From: Clostridium mobile | Lineage (GTDB): Bacteria; Bacillota; Clostridia; Clostridiales; Clostridiaceae | Direction of reading: 5' to 3' | DNA: 64,000 nt | Assembly: GCF_018918285.1 (NCBI RefSeq) | Contig: NZ_JAHLQF010000004.1 | Coordinates: 124,001 to 188,000 of the forward strand | Shown: piece after piece, positions 50,993-60,573 of the stretch | Position numbering within the stretch: the first letter of the stretch is position 1 | Layout of the letters: every line of letters begins with the position of its first letter | The notes under the pieces: model-generated | Database searches by the model: none | What the model was told of the DNA's origin: nothing | The model's input: only the letters and a program-made list of their open reading frames with translations | Translations under genes and position numbers: made by a program

Positions 50993-51122
50993 CTTTTATA
51001 ATTCCCTAGCAATATTATTTACTTTATCTTTCAATTTTAGTAATTATTTTTGTATAAAAAATTCATAGGATTGTAATTCATTAATAGTACTAAATATTTT
51101 TAGTAATGCAAATATATATTTT

Positions 51123-52022
51123 TTAATACAATTTAAAGCTATATTTCTCAAGTACCCATTTTGGCACATTGAATCTTGCAGTCTTTAAAGGATCAACTAC
51201 CTGACATATTTCTGTATTTCCAACTAAGCTTAAAAGCATTGCTATCTCGCTAAGTGACATGTCCACTCTTTCTTTTAGCAATTCAGCCATTTGATGTACT
51301 GATGCATCTACCGCCTCATCTAAAGTTTCTTTTGAAGCTATTGTACTTATGATTTCATCATTTTCTAATAAAGGACTATTGATTTTAATACCCTTTACTA
51401 CTTCTAGCTTAACTTGCACTCTTCCACTAGCTTCTGCTCCTGTTACAGAAATTTCTCCATCACCCATAACAGCATGTAGATCACCTAATGCAAAGAGACC
51501 TCCTTCTACGAATACGGGAAAATATAGTGTTGCCCCTTCTCCTATCATAGCGTTGTCCATATTTCCTCCATGCTCTCCGGGAGTACCGCAGTTTATTCCT
51601 TCACCTTCTGGCGCTACCCCTATGACACCTATCATCTTTTTTAATGGAATTCTTAATTTATGGTCAAATATGATTTCATCATTTTCAATAGGTAATATTC
51701 TTGAAGTCATTCCTTCTAGTTTATCTCCAAGCACACCTAAATTTTCTCCTGTAGCTATAACTGCTTGATTTCCAATTTCTATTTTTTCTATAGTTACCTT
51801 AAGTACATCTCCTGGCATAACATTTTCTATATATACTGATCCAGTTGCAGGATTTATTTTATTCCAATCTATGGCTTCTAACTTATCATCCATAGATTTT
51901 ACCTGTTCTCCAAAGCAATCCATAGTATAAAACTCTACACTGTCCCCACTTTTAACTTTGGCTATTGGCTTATTTTCTTTTGAAAAACTATATATACAAT
52001 TTGAATTCAATATTTTTAGCAT
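51123..52022 (-). CDS. Acetamidase/formamidase-family protein
   Basis: 299 residues. Family features: VKSGDSVEFYTMDCFG near the start, NPATGSVYIENVMPGDVLKV, GTPGEHGGNMDN with metal-site His, and FVEGGLFALGDLHAVMGDGE. Likely releases ammonia from small amides. GGGGGG is seven bases upstream of the start. A single gene downstream of the glycerate operon terminator. Confidence 0.87.
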   Translation of the reverse strand: MLKILNSNCIYSFSKENKPIAKVKSGDSVEFYTMDCFGEQVKSMDDKLEAIDWNKINPATGSVYIENVMPGDVLKVTIEKIEIGNQAVIATGENLGVLGDKLEGMTSRILPIENDEIIFDHKLRIPLKKMIGVIGVAPEGEGINCGTPGEHGGNMDNAMIGEGATLYFPVFVEGGLFALGDLHAVMGDGEISVTGAEASGRVQVKLEVVKGIKINSPLLENDEIISTIASKETLDEAVDASVHQMAELLKERVDMSLSEIAMLLSLVGNTEICQVVDPLKTARFNVPKWVLEKYSFKLY

Positions 52023-52090
52023 ATAAAGCCCCCCTTATATTCTTGTTATACTTAGGGATATTATAGCAATGATCTTATATATTTACAAAG

Positions 52091-52140
52091 TAAAAGAGAA
52101 AATCAATGACTTTTTAATAAAAGCATTAACTTTCTCTTTA
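52091..52140 (-). terminator. Terminator of the glycerate operon
   Basis: AAAGAGAAA / TTTCTCTTT outer stem with AATGA/TTAA inner pairs, four bases after the glycerate kinase stop codon. Confidence 0.6.
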
Positions 52141-52143
52141 AAT

Positions 52144-53277
52144 TTATTTATTAAATTTCAGTATCCTAGCCACATTTTCAGCAGCCTTTTCTAAATTAAA
52201 TTTTCCATCTTCTAAAGCCTTTTCTATTGTAGATGCTTCTCTTAAAATTCCTATAACGGAGCTTATACCATTTTCATATAATCCTTCTATGCCTTCTCCA
52301 ATCCTGCCTGCAAAAGCTATTACGGGAATTCCATATTTCTTTGCTACTTTGGATACTCCAATTGGAGTTTTACCATAGTTAGTTTGGCTATCCATGCTAC
52401 CTTCTCCTGTAATTACAAGTTCTGCTCCCTTTATTTTATTCTCTAAGTCAGTATATTGAATTACTAAATCTATTCCCGGAGATAGCTTGCCCTTTAAAAA
52501 TGCCATTAGCGCCATTCCAAGGCCTCCAGCCGCTCCTCCTCCTGGTATACCATTTACTTTTATCCCTAGTTCTTCTTCTATAACTTTTGCATAGTGAGCC
52601 ATATTTTCTTCTAGTATTTCTACAGTTTCTTTATCTGCTCCTTTTTGAGGTCCAAATATCCTTGATGCCCCTCTCTCACCTAATAGTGGGTTATTTACAT
52701 CGCAAGCTACTTCTATTGATACATCCTCAATTCTTTTGTCTAATGAGGATAAATCTATATTTTTAATTTTATGGAGTTCTCCTCCTCCGAAACCTATTTC
52801 TTTTCCTTCGCTATCTAGTAGTCTTGCTCCTAATGCTTGAATCATACCTGCTCCTCCATCATTAGTAGCACTTCCACCAATACAAACTAGTATGTTTTTT
52901 ACGCCTTTATCTAATGCTCCTTTTATCAGTTCGCCCGTACCATAAGTAGTAGTTATTAAAGGATTTCTCTCATCCCTAGGTACCAGTTGAAGACCACTAG
53001 CTACTGCCATTTCTATGAATGCTCTCTCTCCATCTCCAGATATTCCATAGTATGCTTTAGTTTTTTTACCTAAAGGTCCTAATACATCTAAATATACTAA
53101 TTCTCCTGAAGTAGCATCAACCAAGGACTGAAGGGTCCCCTCTCCTCCATCACCCATAGGTACAACTATACATTCGCTATCTTTAAATACTTTTTCTATT
53201 CCTCTTTTTATTGACTCTCCTGCTTCCTTTGCTGTCATGCTTTCTTTAAAGGAATCTGGCGCTATAACAACTTTCAT
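52144..53277 (-). CDS. Glycerate kinase (GarK/GlxK family)
   Basis: 377 residues from ATG 53277 (GGGGG six bases before). Family motifs: IAPDSFKESMTAKEAGESI, VPMGDGGEGTLQSL, CIGGSATNDGGAGMIQALGARL, and VITGEGSMDSQTNYGKTP. It phosphorylates D-glycerate with ATP to 2- or 3-phosphoglycerate, feeding glycolysis. It is 20 bases downstream of the permease gene and is last in the regulator-permease-kinase unit. Confidence 0.92.
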   Translation of the reverse strand: MKVVIAPDSFKESMTAKEAGESIKRGIEKVFKDSECIVVPMGDGGEGTLQSLVDATSGELVYLDVLGPLGKKTKAYYGISGDGERAFIEMAVASGLQLVPRDERNPLITTTYGTGELIKGALDKGVKNILVCIGGSATNDGGAGMIQALGARLLDSEGKEIGFGGGELHKIKNIDLSSLDKRIEDVSIEVACDVNNPLLGERGASRIFGPQKGADKETVEILEENMAHYAKVIEEELGIKVNGIPGGGAAGGLGMALMAFLKGKLSPGIDLVIQYTDLENKIKGAELVITGEGSMDSQTNYGKTPIGVSKVAKKYGIPVIAFAGRIGEGIEGLYENGISSVIGILREASTIEKALEDGKFNLEKAAENVARILKFNK

Positions 53278-53297
53278 ATACATCCCCCTTTATAAGG

Positions 53298-54551
53298 CTA
53301 AAATTTCAATACTCCAAATATTATTGTTGATACTATAGTCATAACAAGCCCTATTATTGTTTCATAAGGAATTAACTTTAATCTATCCTTCATATCCATA
53401 TTTATGCTTCCTCCAGTAGCATGGAAAAAGCTTCCGTGTGGTAAATGATCTAACACTGTCGCTCCTGAATGAATCATAGCCGCTGCCCCTAAGTTTCCTA
53501 CTCCTAGTTGTAAAATTGTAGGGCCAAACACCTGACTTCCTACTGCTGTTCCAGAAGTTGTAGAAGCTGTTGCTGCAGACATAAGTATCCCTGCTATAGG
53601 CGCAAGTACGAAAGCTGGTAGTCCTGATGAGCCTAAAGCATTTACTATAACATCCTTCAAACTTGAATTTGCGATTATGCCAGAAATAGTACCTGTACCG
53701 ATTAATAATATTGCTACTCCACTCATTTTAGCCAATCCAGACTGCATGTAATGATTTATATTCTTAATTTTTCCCATGCATAAGGCTCCTACAATTCCAC
53801 CTACTGGTAACGCTATTAATGGATCAATATTAATATTTGCCATAGGTCTTAGAGCTAGAATTAATATTGAAACTATAGGTCCAATTATTGCTCCAAAAAA
53901 GCCTGGTCTTTCTTCCTTGTTTATAAGAATCTCACTTTTTTCAACTTTAGGTCCTTTATCTGTAAGTTTTTTAGCTATTATGCAAGTAACTATAAGTCCA
54001 AATATACCTGGTATAATTCCTGCTGCCATGACAGAAGTTAATGGGACCTTAAAAGCATCCGAAGCTGCAATGGCATTAGGATTTGGAGACATTAAGTTTC
54101 CCGCTTTACCCCCTCCTATCATAGCCATTAAAATAGAAGTCTTAGATAAGTTAGCTTTATATGCTACTTCCAAAGCTATTGATGAAACAGTTATAACAGC
54201 AACATCAATAAATACTCCTACAGAAGTTAACACCATAGTAGCAATAGCCAAAGCAATAAGGGAATTAGATTCACCTATTTTGTCTATTATTGTTTCAGCT
54301 ATCTTTGCTGCAGCACCTGATTCAATTAATACTCCTGCTAAAATTCCTGCTGCCAATATTCTTAATATGGCTGTAACAATTCCTTTTGTTCCACCTATCA
54401 TGAAGTCAACTGTTTGAACAACAGACGCTCCACCAACAAGTCCCCCGACAATGGCACCTGCCATTAAACCATAAGCTGGGTGAACTTTTTTAATAATTAA
54501 TACAATTGCTAAAATTAATCCAATTATTGCTCCTAAAGCAGTTATCTGCAT
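53298..54551 (-). CDS. GntP-family permease (glycerate/gluconate)
   Basis: 417 residues with about twelve membrane helices. Typical GntP segments: KVHPAYGLMAGAIVGGLVGG, MIGGGKAGNLMSPNPNAIAAS, and HSGATVLDHLPHGSFFHATGG. Its position immediately before glycerate kinase makes D-glycerate the likely substrate. GGGGGG site upstream. A possible catabolite-response element lies 36-49 bases before the start. Confidence 0.88.
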   Translation of the reverse strand: MQITALGAIIGLILAIVLIIKKVHPAYGLMAGAIVGGLVGGASVVQTVDFMIGGTKGIVTAILRILAAGILAGVLIESGAAAKIAETIIDKIGESNSLIALAIATMVLTSVGVFIDVAVITVSSIALEVAYKANLSKTSILMAMIGGGKAGNLMSPNPNAIAASDAFKVPLTSVMAAGIIPGIFGLIVTCIIAKKLTDKGPKVEKSEILINKEERPGFFGAIIGPIVSILILALRPMANINIDPLIALPVGGIVGALCMGKIKNINHYMQSGLAKMSGVAILLIGTGTISGIIANSSLKDVIVNALGSSGLPAFVLAPIAGILMSAATASTTSGTAVGSQVFGPTILQLGVGNLGAAAMIHSGATVLDHLPHGSFFHATGGSINMDMKDRLKLIPYETIIGLVMTIVSTIIFGVLKF

Positions 54552-54586
54552 TTTTAAATCCCCCCATTTTTTAATTTATAATATTA

Positions 54587-54600
54587 TTGTAAACGTTTGG
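54587..54600 (-). promoter_or_regulatory. Possible cre site upstream of the permease gene
   Basis: TTGTAAACGTTTGG matches most of the CcpA consensus (WTGNAANCGNWNNCA) but fails at the last two bases; located between regulator and permease genes. Confidence 0.3.
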
Positions 54601-54642
54601 GGTTATAAATTCATCGGTATTAAACATAAAATTTATAGAGAG

Positions 54643-55725
54643 TTATTGGTCATTTGCATAATAGCTATTTCTCATAACATAAATTACATAAGCTAAATAT
54701 AGATTAATTAAATCTGAATAATTCCTGATATCTTTACCTGTAACGCTTTTTATCTTTTCAATCCTATAGTTTAAGGTATTTCTATGTATATTTAAATATT
54801 TGGCAATTTTGTTCATTTCTCCATTAAGTTCTAAATAAGCCATAAAAGTTTTTGTTAACTCTCCCTCATATCCTTTAGAACAGAACTTTTCTCCAAGTTG
54901 GAGCATACTTCCCAGGTTTTTAGATTCTAGAATAGAAAATATATAACTTACATTCTCATAATAGATTATATTGTTGTTTAAATTTAATTTTATTCCAATT
55001 TCAGCAGCATCTATACTTTCATAAAAAGCTCTTCCCATGTTTAATTTTTCTTCACTTATTCCCATATAATAATTACTTAAATCTATTTCCTCTTTAATAT
55101 CTTCTATAAACTTTTCAAGTCTATCTTCTCTTATAAGTAGAAGAAGTTTTTCCTCTTCTAAAGTTATATGGTATTCATCTAAAGATAGGTATTTTAAAAA
55201 ATTTTCTTTATCCTTTATTTTTTTCTTACTTTGAATCAAAACCGCTCTTCTTTTTATTAAAATATCTATGTGGAGCATCTTACCTTTTTCAATGAATTCT
55301 TTAGCATAATCGTTGTAACCATATACCCATTTGAATATATATTCCTCTTTTTCTTTCTCTTTCACTCTCTGTAGATTAGCTATATTTTCTTGGGATAGCA
55401 AAAGTTCTGCTGTTATTTTAACTAACTCCCCAAAAGGCTTTACAACATTAGCTTCACCACTTATACCTATAACCCCCATAATTACCCCTTCATATTTGAT
55501 AGGCATGTTAACACCTTTTTTTACATATTTCGTGTCCTCAGTGATTTCAATCATTCTATTTTCCTGTATGGCTTGCACTGCTCCTTGATGTAAAGTTCCT
55601 ACCCTGCTTTTATCTCCGCTCCCAATTATAACTCCTTTATTATTCATTATGTTTATGTTATATGGTATTACTTTCATCATTTTATCCACAATTGTTTGAG
55701 CTAATTTTGAATTAATTTCTATCAT
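54643..55725 (-). CDS. CdaR-type sugar-diacid/glycerate regulator
   Basis: 360 residues. The N-terminal sugar-diacid recognition domain (IVDKMMKVIPYNINIMNNKGVIIGSGD) and the C-terminal PucR-type HTH (MNKIAKYLNIHRNTLNYRIEKIKSVTG) are both complete. Such regulators activate glycerate, glucarate or galactarate genes. It is encoded upstream of permease and kinase in the same direction, with 91 bp between, so it probably activates them in response to glycerate or a related acid. Confidence 0.87.
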   Translation of the reverse strand: MIEINSKLAQTIVDKMMKVIPYNINIMNNKGVIIGSGDKSRVGTLHQGAVQAIQENRMIEITEDTKYVKKGVNMPIKYEGVIMGVIGISGEANVVKPFGELVKITAELLLSQENIANLQRVKEKEKEEYIFKWVYGYNDYAKEFIEKGKMLHIDILIKRRAVLIQSKKKIKDKENFLKYLSLDEYHITLEEEKLLLLIREDRLEKFIEDIKEEIDLSNYYMGISEEKLNMGRAFYESIDAAEIGIKLNLNNNIIYYENVSYIFSILESKNLGSMLQLGEKFCSKGYEGELTKTFMAYLELNGEMNKIAKYLNIHRNTLNYRIEKIKSVTGKDIRNYSDLINLYLAYVIYVMRNSYYANDQ

Positions 55726-55883
55726 TATCTTAACCCCTTTTCACTGTGTTTTTAAATTTATATTCTTAGGTTTCAATATTACCTACATAATTAATTATAC
55801 ACTCTTAAAAGCTTATATTTAGTTATTTTATTTAAGATGCCTAAAAGCATAATAAAAACTGTACATCAGTGCTAAAAGAATAA

Positions 55884-55921
55884 GGATGCATAACTCAATT
55901 TTGAGCTATTCATCCTTATTT
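55884..55921 (-). terminator. Terminator of the chemoreceptor gene
   Basis: AATAAGGATG / CATCCTTATT with inner ACTCAA/TTGAGC pairing, just past the minus-strand stop codon. Confidence 0.7.
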
Positions 55922-55924
55922 TAT

Positions 55925-57691
55925 CTACTTAGTTATAATTTTATCTATATATTTATTAATATCCTCTGATGTCTTGTTTAAATCTTGAGCCATTGTAGAT
56001 AGCTTATGAACTAATTTATTTTGTTCTTCTACAGTAGCTGCTACTTCTTCTGTTGAAGCTGAAAGCTCTTGAGATATGCTAGCTACCACTTGAGTCTTAT
56101 CTAACAATTCATCCTTCTTTCCTATGGTGTTATCTATTGTTGTATTAACATCACTTATAGATGGAAGTATATAGTTAATCTCATCAAGAATATTTTCAAA
56201 GTTAACCATTGAATCTTTAATTGTTTCCACTTGGTTTTCTAGTATTGATGTAGCAGAACTAGTTGTAGTTACCACTGCATCAAAATCCTTTGTCATATTT
56301 CTTGTAATTTCATCTATATTCCTTGATGATTGAATACTTTCCTCTGCTAACTTTCTTATTTCATCTGCAACAACAGCAAAACCTTTTCCCTCTTCTCCAG
56401 CTCTTGCCGCTTCTATTGATGCGTTTAAAGCTAATAGATTGGTTTCTTTAGCAATATTATCTATGGCTTCTGTTATTAAATTAATTTTCTTCATGTTGTC
56501 TTCAAAGCTATTTACCTTTTCTATAACTTCGCCAAAAGATTTTTTGATATCTTCAATTGATTGCATTAATTTTTTTAGACTCTCTTCATTTATATCTGCA
56601 GAAGATTTTATTTGTGTGCTGCTGCTAGATATATGATGAATTTTTTCTCCTACAATATCTAAACTCTCTGATAGATTTTCAACGAAGGTTGATATATCAA
56701 CTAATTCAGAAGATTGCTCTGTAGATCCTTTAGCTATTTCTCCCATTACATCTTCTATCCCCTCACTGGAACTATTTAGTTCCTCTGAAGAGTTTGTTAA
56801 ATCTAAAGATAATTCATTTAATCCATTAAATGAATCTTTTACTTTATTTATTAAATTTTCAATATCGTCTGCCATATGATTGAACACCTGACTTACATAT
56901 CCTATTTCATCATTCTTATTATAAAGTGATCTACTATGTAAATTACCATGGGATAACTCTTTCATACATTTTATTATTTCTTCAAGAGGTAATATTTTTT
57001 TACCTATGATAAACGCTAATAAAATAGTAACTAATACACTAAATACTATGATTATAGCAATGGATATTTTAAATAATCTATCTGCACTTTTATAGAAATC
57101 TTTCTCATAACATCCTACATTTATATACCAATCCCAAGGTTCAAAATATCTAACTATATTTACCTTAGGTTTCTGATCCTTTTCGCCAGGATTTTGCCAC
57201 ATGAAATATATTACACCATTGTTTACAGGATTTTTACCTTCTTCGATTATTGACTTTGCCACGTACTTTCCTTTAGCATCTTGGAATTCCATTATGTTTT
57301 CCCCTTCTTTAGCAGGATGCATAACTTCTAATCCGGTACTATCTATTGCATACATATATGCTTTTATATCCTCAAAATCTACTGAAGGTTTAAACTCTCT
57401 TGTTTTTCCATCACTTGATTTCGGGTTTAACATTATTCTTCTAAAGGTTTCTTGAGCTTCTTCTAATGTATATTTCCCCTGTTTAACCTGTTCATCAAGT
57501 ATTTTCATTGTTTCTATACCAATATTTGCCTTGTTTTCTAGAGCTCTTATTCCTAGGTTGGTCAATTCTTTTGTCTGATAAAAGTAGCTTAATAATCCAA
57601 AGGCAAGCATGGCCCCAGTAATTATTATAGCGATAAGAACAAAAGATGAATATAAGGATTGTCTTAAACCTGTTTTGCTTTTGCTTTTCAT
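55925..57691 (-). CDS. Methyl-accepting chemotaxis protein, single-Cache sensor
   Basis: 588 residues from ATG 57691 (GGGGG six bases before). One N-terminal membrane helix (12-37), an extracytoplasmic single Cache domain (about 40-205; [32 protein letters not shown]), a second membrane helix, HAMP, and the signalling helix with the hairpin tip [37 protein letters not shown]. It should sense a small organic acid or amino acid and signal to CheA; no che gene lies nearby. A 15-bp inverted repeat sits 40-76 bases upstream. Confidence 0.9.
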   Translation of the reverse strand: MKSKSKTGLRQSLYSSFVLIAIIITGAMLAFGLLSYFYQTKELTNLGIRALENKANIGIETMKILDEQVKQGKYTLEEAQETFRRIMLNPKSSDGKTREFKPSVDFEDIKAYMYAIDSTGLEVMHPAKEGENIMEFQDAKGKYVAKSIIEEGKNPVNNGVIYFMWQNPGEKDQKPKVNIVRYFEPWDWYINVGCYEKDFYKSADRLFKISIAIIIVFSVLVTILLAFIIGKKILPLEEIIKCMKELSHGNLHSRSLYNKNDEIGYVSQVFNHMADDIENLINKVKDSFNGLNELSLDLTNSSEELNSSSEGIEDVMGEIAKGSTEQSSELVDISTFVENLSESLDIVGEKIHHISSSSTQIKSSADINEESLKKLMQSIEDIKKSFGEVIEKVNSFEDNMKKINLITEAIDNIAKETNLLALNASIEAARAGEEGKGFAVVADEIRKLAEESIQSSRNIDEITRNMTKDFDAVVTTTSSATSILENQVETIKDSMVNFENILDEINYILPSISDVNTTIDNTIGKKDELLDKTQVVASISQELSASTEEVAATVEEQNKLVHKLSTMAQDLNKTSEDINKYIDKIITK

Positions 57692-57729
57692 AAATATCCC
57701 CCTTCTGCAGTCCAATTATTAATTTAGCA

Positions 57730-57767
57730 TAATTTCATATAATATCCAAGTAGTATTATGTGAAATT
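57730..57767 (-). promoter_or_regulatory. Inverted repeat upstream of the chemoreceptor gene
   Basis: TAATTTCATATAATA, eight-base spacer, TATTATGTGAAATTA: 14 of 15 positions pair. Possible operator overlapping a TATAAT box. Confidence 0.5.
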
Positions 57768-57789
57768 AAGTAAAATTTAGATTAAAAAA

Positions 57790-57833
57790 ATCGACATAGA
57801 GGATTACTTGTAAAATCAATAATCTCCTATGCC
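57790..57833 (-). terminator. Hairpin downstream of the chromate transporter pair
   Basis: CATAGAGGATTA / TAATCTCCTATG with TTG/CAA inner pairs; about 65 bases after the minus-strand stop codon. Confidence 0.55.
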
Positions 57834-57898
57834 GTTAATCTTTATTATTAAATTATTGACTCTTTTCCATAGTGAGTCAGTTCTAATATTCTAATCTA

Positions 57899-58429
57899 TC
57901 AAAATACTCCATAAAATATAATCCCTAAAATTGCAGCTACAACAATTACAAGTATAGGATGAAGTTTTGATTTTAAACTAATAATCAAAATTATGGCCCC
58001 TATTATTATAGATTTAAAATCTATATATGATTGTTTTGCAAGAGATAAGAAAGCACTTATTATAAGCCCAATTAAAGCCGGTCTCATTCCCATTAATGCT
58101 GACTTCATAAGGGAAGAATTTTTAAATCTTAATACATAATGAGTTGCTATTGACACTAGAATAAATGGGAAAGCTACCACTCCAAGTGTTGCAAAAACAC
58201 TTCCCCAAAATCCACTGATTGTGTATCCTACGAAAGTAGCAGAATTAATAGATATGGGTCCAGGAGTCATCTGTGAAATACCTATTATGTCTAGAAACTG
58301 AGAAGAACTTAACCAATTGTTTGATGTCACTATTTCTCTTTCAATTAAAGGTAACATAGCATATCCGCCACCATAACCAAAAACACCTATTTTAAAAAAG
58401 CTCATAAATAACTTTAAAAGCATGTCCAT
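57899..58429 (-). CDS. Chromate transporter, C-terminal half-size subunit
   Basis: 176 residues, one CHR domain: FKIGVFGYGGGYAMLPLIEREIV, FLDIIGISQMTPGPISINSATFVGY. The short-chain CHR type works as a pair encoded by tandem genes. It begins one base after the stop of its partner (TAA-A-ATG). Physiological substrate in anaerobes is uncertain; chromate or sulfate are the family assignments. Confidence 0.87.
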   Translation of the reverse strand: MDMLLKLFMSFFKIGVFGYGGGYAMLPLIEREIVTSNNWLSSSQFLDIIGISQMTPGPISINSATFVGYTISGFWGSVFATLGVVAFPFILVSIATHYVLRFKNSSLMKSALMGMRPALIGLIISAFLSLAKQSYIDFKSIIIGAIILIISLKSKLHPILVIVVAAILGIIFYGVF

Positions 58430-58430
58430 T

Positions 58431-58967
58431 TTAAGCCACCTTCTTTCTTAAAAAAACTATTCCATAAATAGCTGAAAGAAAAATCATTCCAACAGGATGG
58501 AAGTTAAACATTGTAATGGCTACTACACATGTTATAGTTATAATAATGTTGATTTTTTTCTTTTCCACAGATTTTGATAAACTCTTTACTGCAATTAATA
58601 CTAAAACAGGTACAGCCCCACTGATTCCTTTAAATATATTATCCACTATGGGGTTTTCTCTAAATTGCATAAAAAAAGCAGCTATTATTAATATTATTAA
58701 AAAAGAAGGCAATATTACTCCTAATAGAGCAAAAATCGCGCCTAAAACTCCTCCTAATTTATACCCTATAAATAAAGAAGAATTCACTGGTAATGCACCT
58801 GGGAAGCTCTGAGATATTACAAGTATATCTGTAAATTCTTCTTTAGAAATCCATTCTTTTGATTCAACCACCTCTTTTTCAATTAAAGGAATCATTGCAT
58901 ATCCTCCACCAAAAGTAAATGCTCCAATTTTAAAAAAGCTTAGAAACATTATAATTAATTTTTTCAT
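58431..58967 (-). CDS. Chromate transporter, N-terminal half-size subunit
   Basis: 178 residues with FKIGAFTFGGGYAMIPLIEKEVV and FTDILVISQSFPGALPVNSSLFIGYKLGG. Homologous to the following gene along its whole length but inverted in predicted topology, as expected of split ChrA pairs. First gene of the two-gene unit. Confidence 0.87.
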   Translation of the reverse strand: MKKLIIMFLSFFKIGAFTFGGGYAMIPLIEKEVVESKEWISKEEFTDILVISQSFPGALPVNSSLFIGYKLGGVLGAIFALLGVILPSFLIILIIAAFFMQFRENPIVDNIFKGISGAVPVLVLIAVKSLSKSVEKKKINIIITITCVVAITMFNFHPVGMIFLSAIYGIVFLRKKVA

Positions 58968-59129
58968 AAAAATTCCTCCATCATAATAAACTAATAAAAT
59001 TGTATCACAGGTTTATTATAAATAGAAATTATGATTACTTATGAAACCATAAGCTATAATTATAGTTATTCGAATGCCTTTTATATAAAAATTAAGTTCC
59101 ATGGAGAACTACAAAACATTGCAATAAAA

Positions 59130-59166
59130 AAAGACATGAACAAGCTTTAATTAAGCTATTCATGCC
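59130..59166 (-). terminator. Terminator of the PepT-like gene
   Basis: GACATGAA..AGCTTTAATTAAGCT..TTCATGCC stem with a T run on the minus strand. Confidence 0.7.
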
Positions 59167-59188
59167 TTAATTCAAAAGGAATAATTCT

Positions 59189-60298
59189 TTATTTTCTAAG
59201 CATTATTTCAAGTGTCAATTTTGCTGTATTAACTAAGTTTTCTATAGTAATAAACTCGTCCACAGTATGAACCTTAGACATTCCTGTAGCTAAAGTCACT
59301 GCCTTGATTCCATTGCCATTTAGTATATTTGCATCACTTCCACCGCCACTGGAACCTGTGCTAAAAGTTACACCTGCTCTCTTGCAAGCCTCTCTTGTAA
59401 TGGAAAGTATTTCGTCATTTTCATCTATGTCAAATGCATCATAGTTATGAGCCACTTCAAGTTCCATTGATGCTCCAAACTTTTCTACAGCTTTATTTAA
59501 ACATTCTACCATATGCTCTGTTTGAACCTTTAATTTATCATTGTTTAAACTTCTAGCTTCTCCTACGATTTCTACTTCTGGGCATACTATATTTGTAGCC
59601 TTTCCACCGCTTATAGTTCCTAGATTAGCAGTAGTCTCTTCATCTATTCTAAGTAGTTTCATGTTGACAATAGCTTCTGCTGCTACTTGAATAGCACTAA
59701 TTCCTTCTTCTGGTGCCACCCCTGCATGGGCAGCCTTTCCTTTTATCTTAGCCAGAATTTTATCCTGTGCTGGTGCTTTTGTTATTACTTTTCCTACATT
59801 ATCACCACTGTCTAATATATAGGCTTTTTTAGATTTTAAAGTATCATACTGTAAATTCTTAGATCCCTTTAAACCGCCTTCTTCACATATAGTAAATACT
59901 ACTTCAATAGGGCCATGAGGAAGATTTTTTTCTTTTATTACTCTAATAGCTTCAATTATTCCAGCTATTCCTGATTTGTCATCTCCACCAAGTATTGTGT
60001 CTCCACTGCTATATATAGTATCCTCTTTGATTATGGGTTTTACGTTTATCCCAGGTTTTACAGTATCCATATGAGCTGAAAATAATAATGGTTCTAAATC
60101 TAACTCCCCTTCTAAATATCCATATACATTGTTTCCATCAGAATTTATTTTTTCTCCAGCATTGTCTGTCCACACTTTCATACCTAAGCTTTCCATATCC
60201 TGAATAAGTCTTTTCATCATATTTCCTTCATTTAAGGTTTCGCTATCAATTTGAACATATTCTAAAAAATTGTTTATTAATCTTTCTCTATTTATCAT
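59189..60298 (-). CDS. PepT-like M20-family metallopeptidase
   Basis: 369 residues, the PepT-like subgroup length. Metal-site motifs: SAHMDTV (His75, Asp77), GGDDKSG, CEEGGLKGS (Glu pair), YILDSGDN, and the late GGGSDANI with His in KVHTVDE. The dimerisation/lid domain spans about residues 185-295. It should cleave small peptides such as tripeptides in the cytoplasm. GGAGG is ten bases upstream. Confidence 0.88.
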   Translation of the reverse strand: MINRERLINNFLEYVQIDSETLNEGNMMKRLIQDMESLGMKVWTDNAGEKINSDGNNVYGYLEGELDLEPLLFSAHMDTVKPGINVKPIIKEDTIYSSGDTILGGDDKSGIAGIIEAIRVIKEKNLPHGPIEVVFTICEEGGLKGSKNLQYDTLKSKKAYILDSGDNVGKVITKAPAQDKILAKIKGKAAHAGVAPEEGISAIQVAAEAIVNMKLLRIDEETTANLGTISGGKATNIVCPEVEIVGEARSLNNDKLKVQTEHMVECLNKAVEKFGASMELEVAHNYDAFDIDENDEILSITREACKRAGVTFSTGSSGGGSDANILNGNGIKAVTLATGMSKVHTVDEFITIENLVNTAKLTLEIMLRK

Positions 60299-60486
60299 TT
60301 TTCCACATCCTCCTTATAATATCTCCTGTAGTTTATTGCTAAACTTACTTATATATAGAATTATACTATAGAAAAATTGCCCTGCATTAAAAATTATAAT
60401 TTAATACAAATATTTTTCAAAATTTTAATGTATCATAAATTATTTTTGCAGTTTCAAGTTTCTATAAATATAATTTGTTATGTAAA

Positions 60487-60555
60487 TAGAAAACTAAGTA
60501 CATAGTGAAACCGCTTAAAAAAAGTGGATATTTCACTACATACTTAGCTCTTTTA
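60487..60555 (+). repeat. Element A copy with changed centre
   Basis: TAGAAAACTAAGTACATAGTGAA / TTTCACTACATACTTAGCTCTT; centre CCGCTTAAAAAAAGTGGATA. It lies directly downstream of potD and may end the pot transcript. Confidence 0.75.
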
Positions 60556-60573
60556 TGTCTTACAAGTATATTT

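Noticed and set aside
53776-54417. 213-codon open frame antisense to the GntP permease
   Set aside because: Shadow of a real, conserved membrane protein on the other strand; no ribosome binding site and no recognisable protein.
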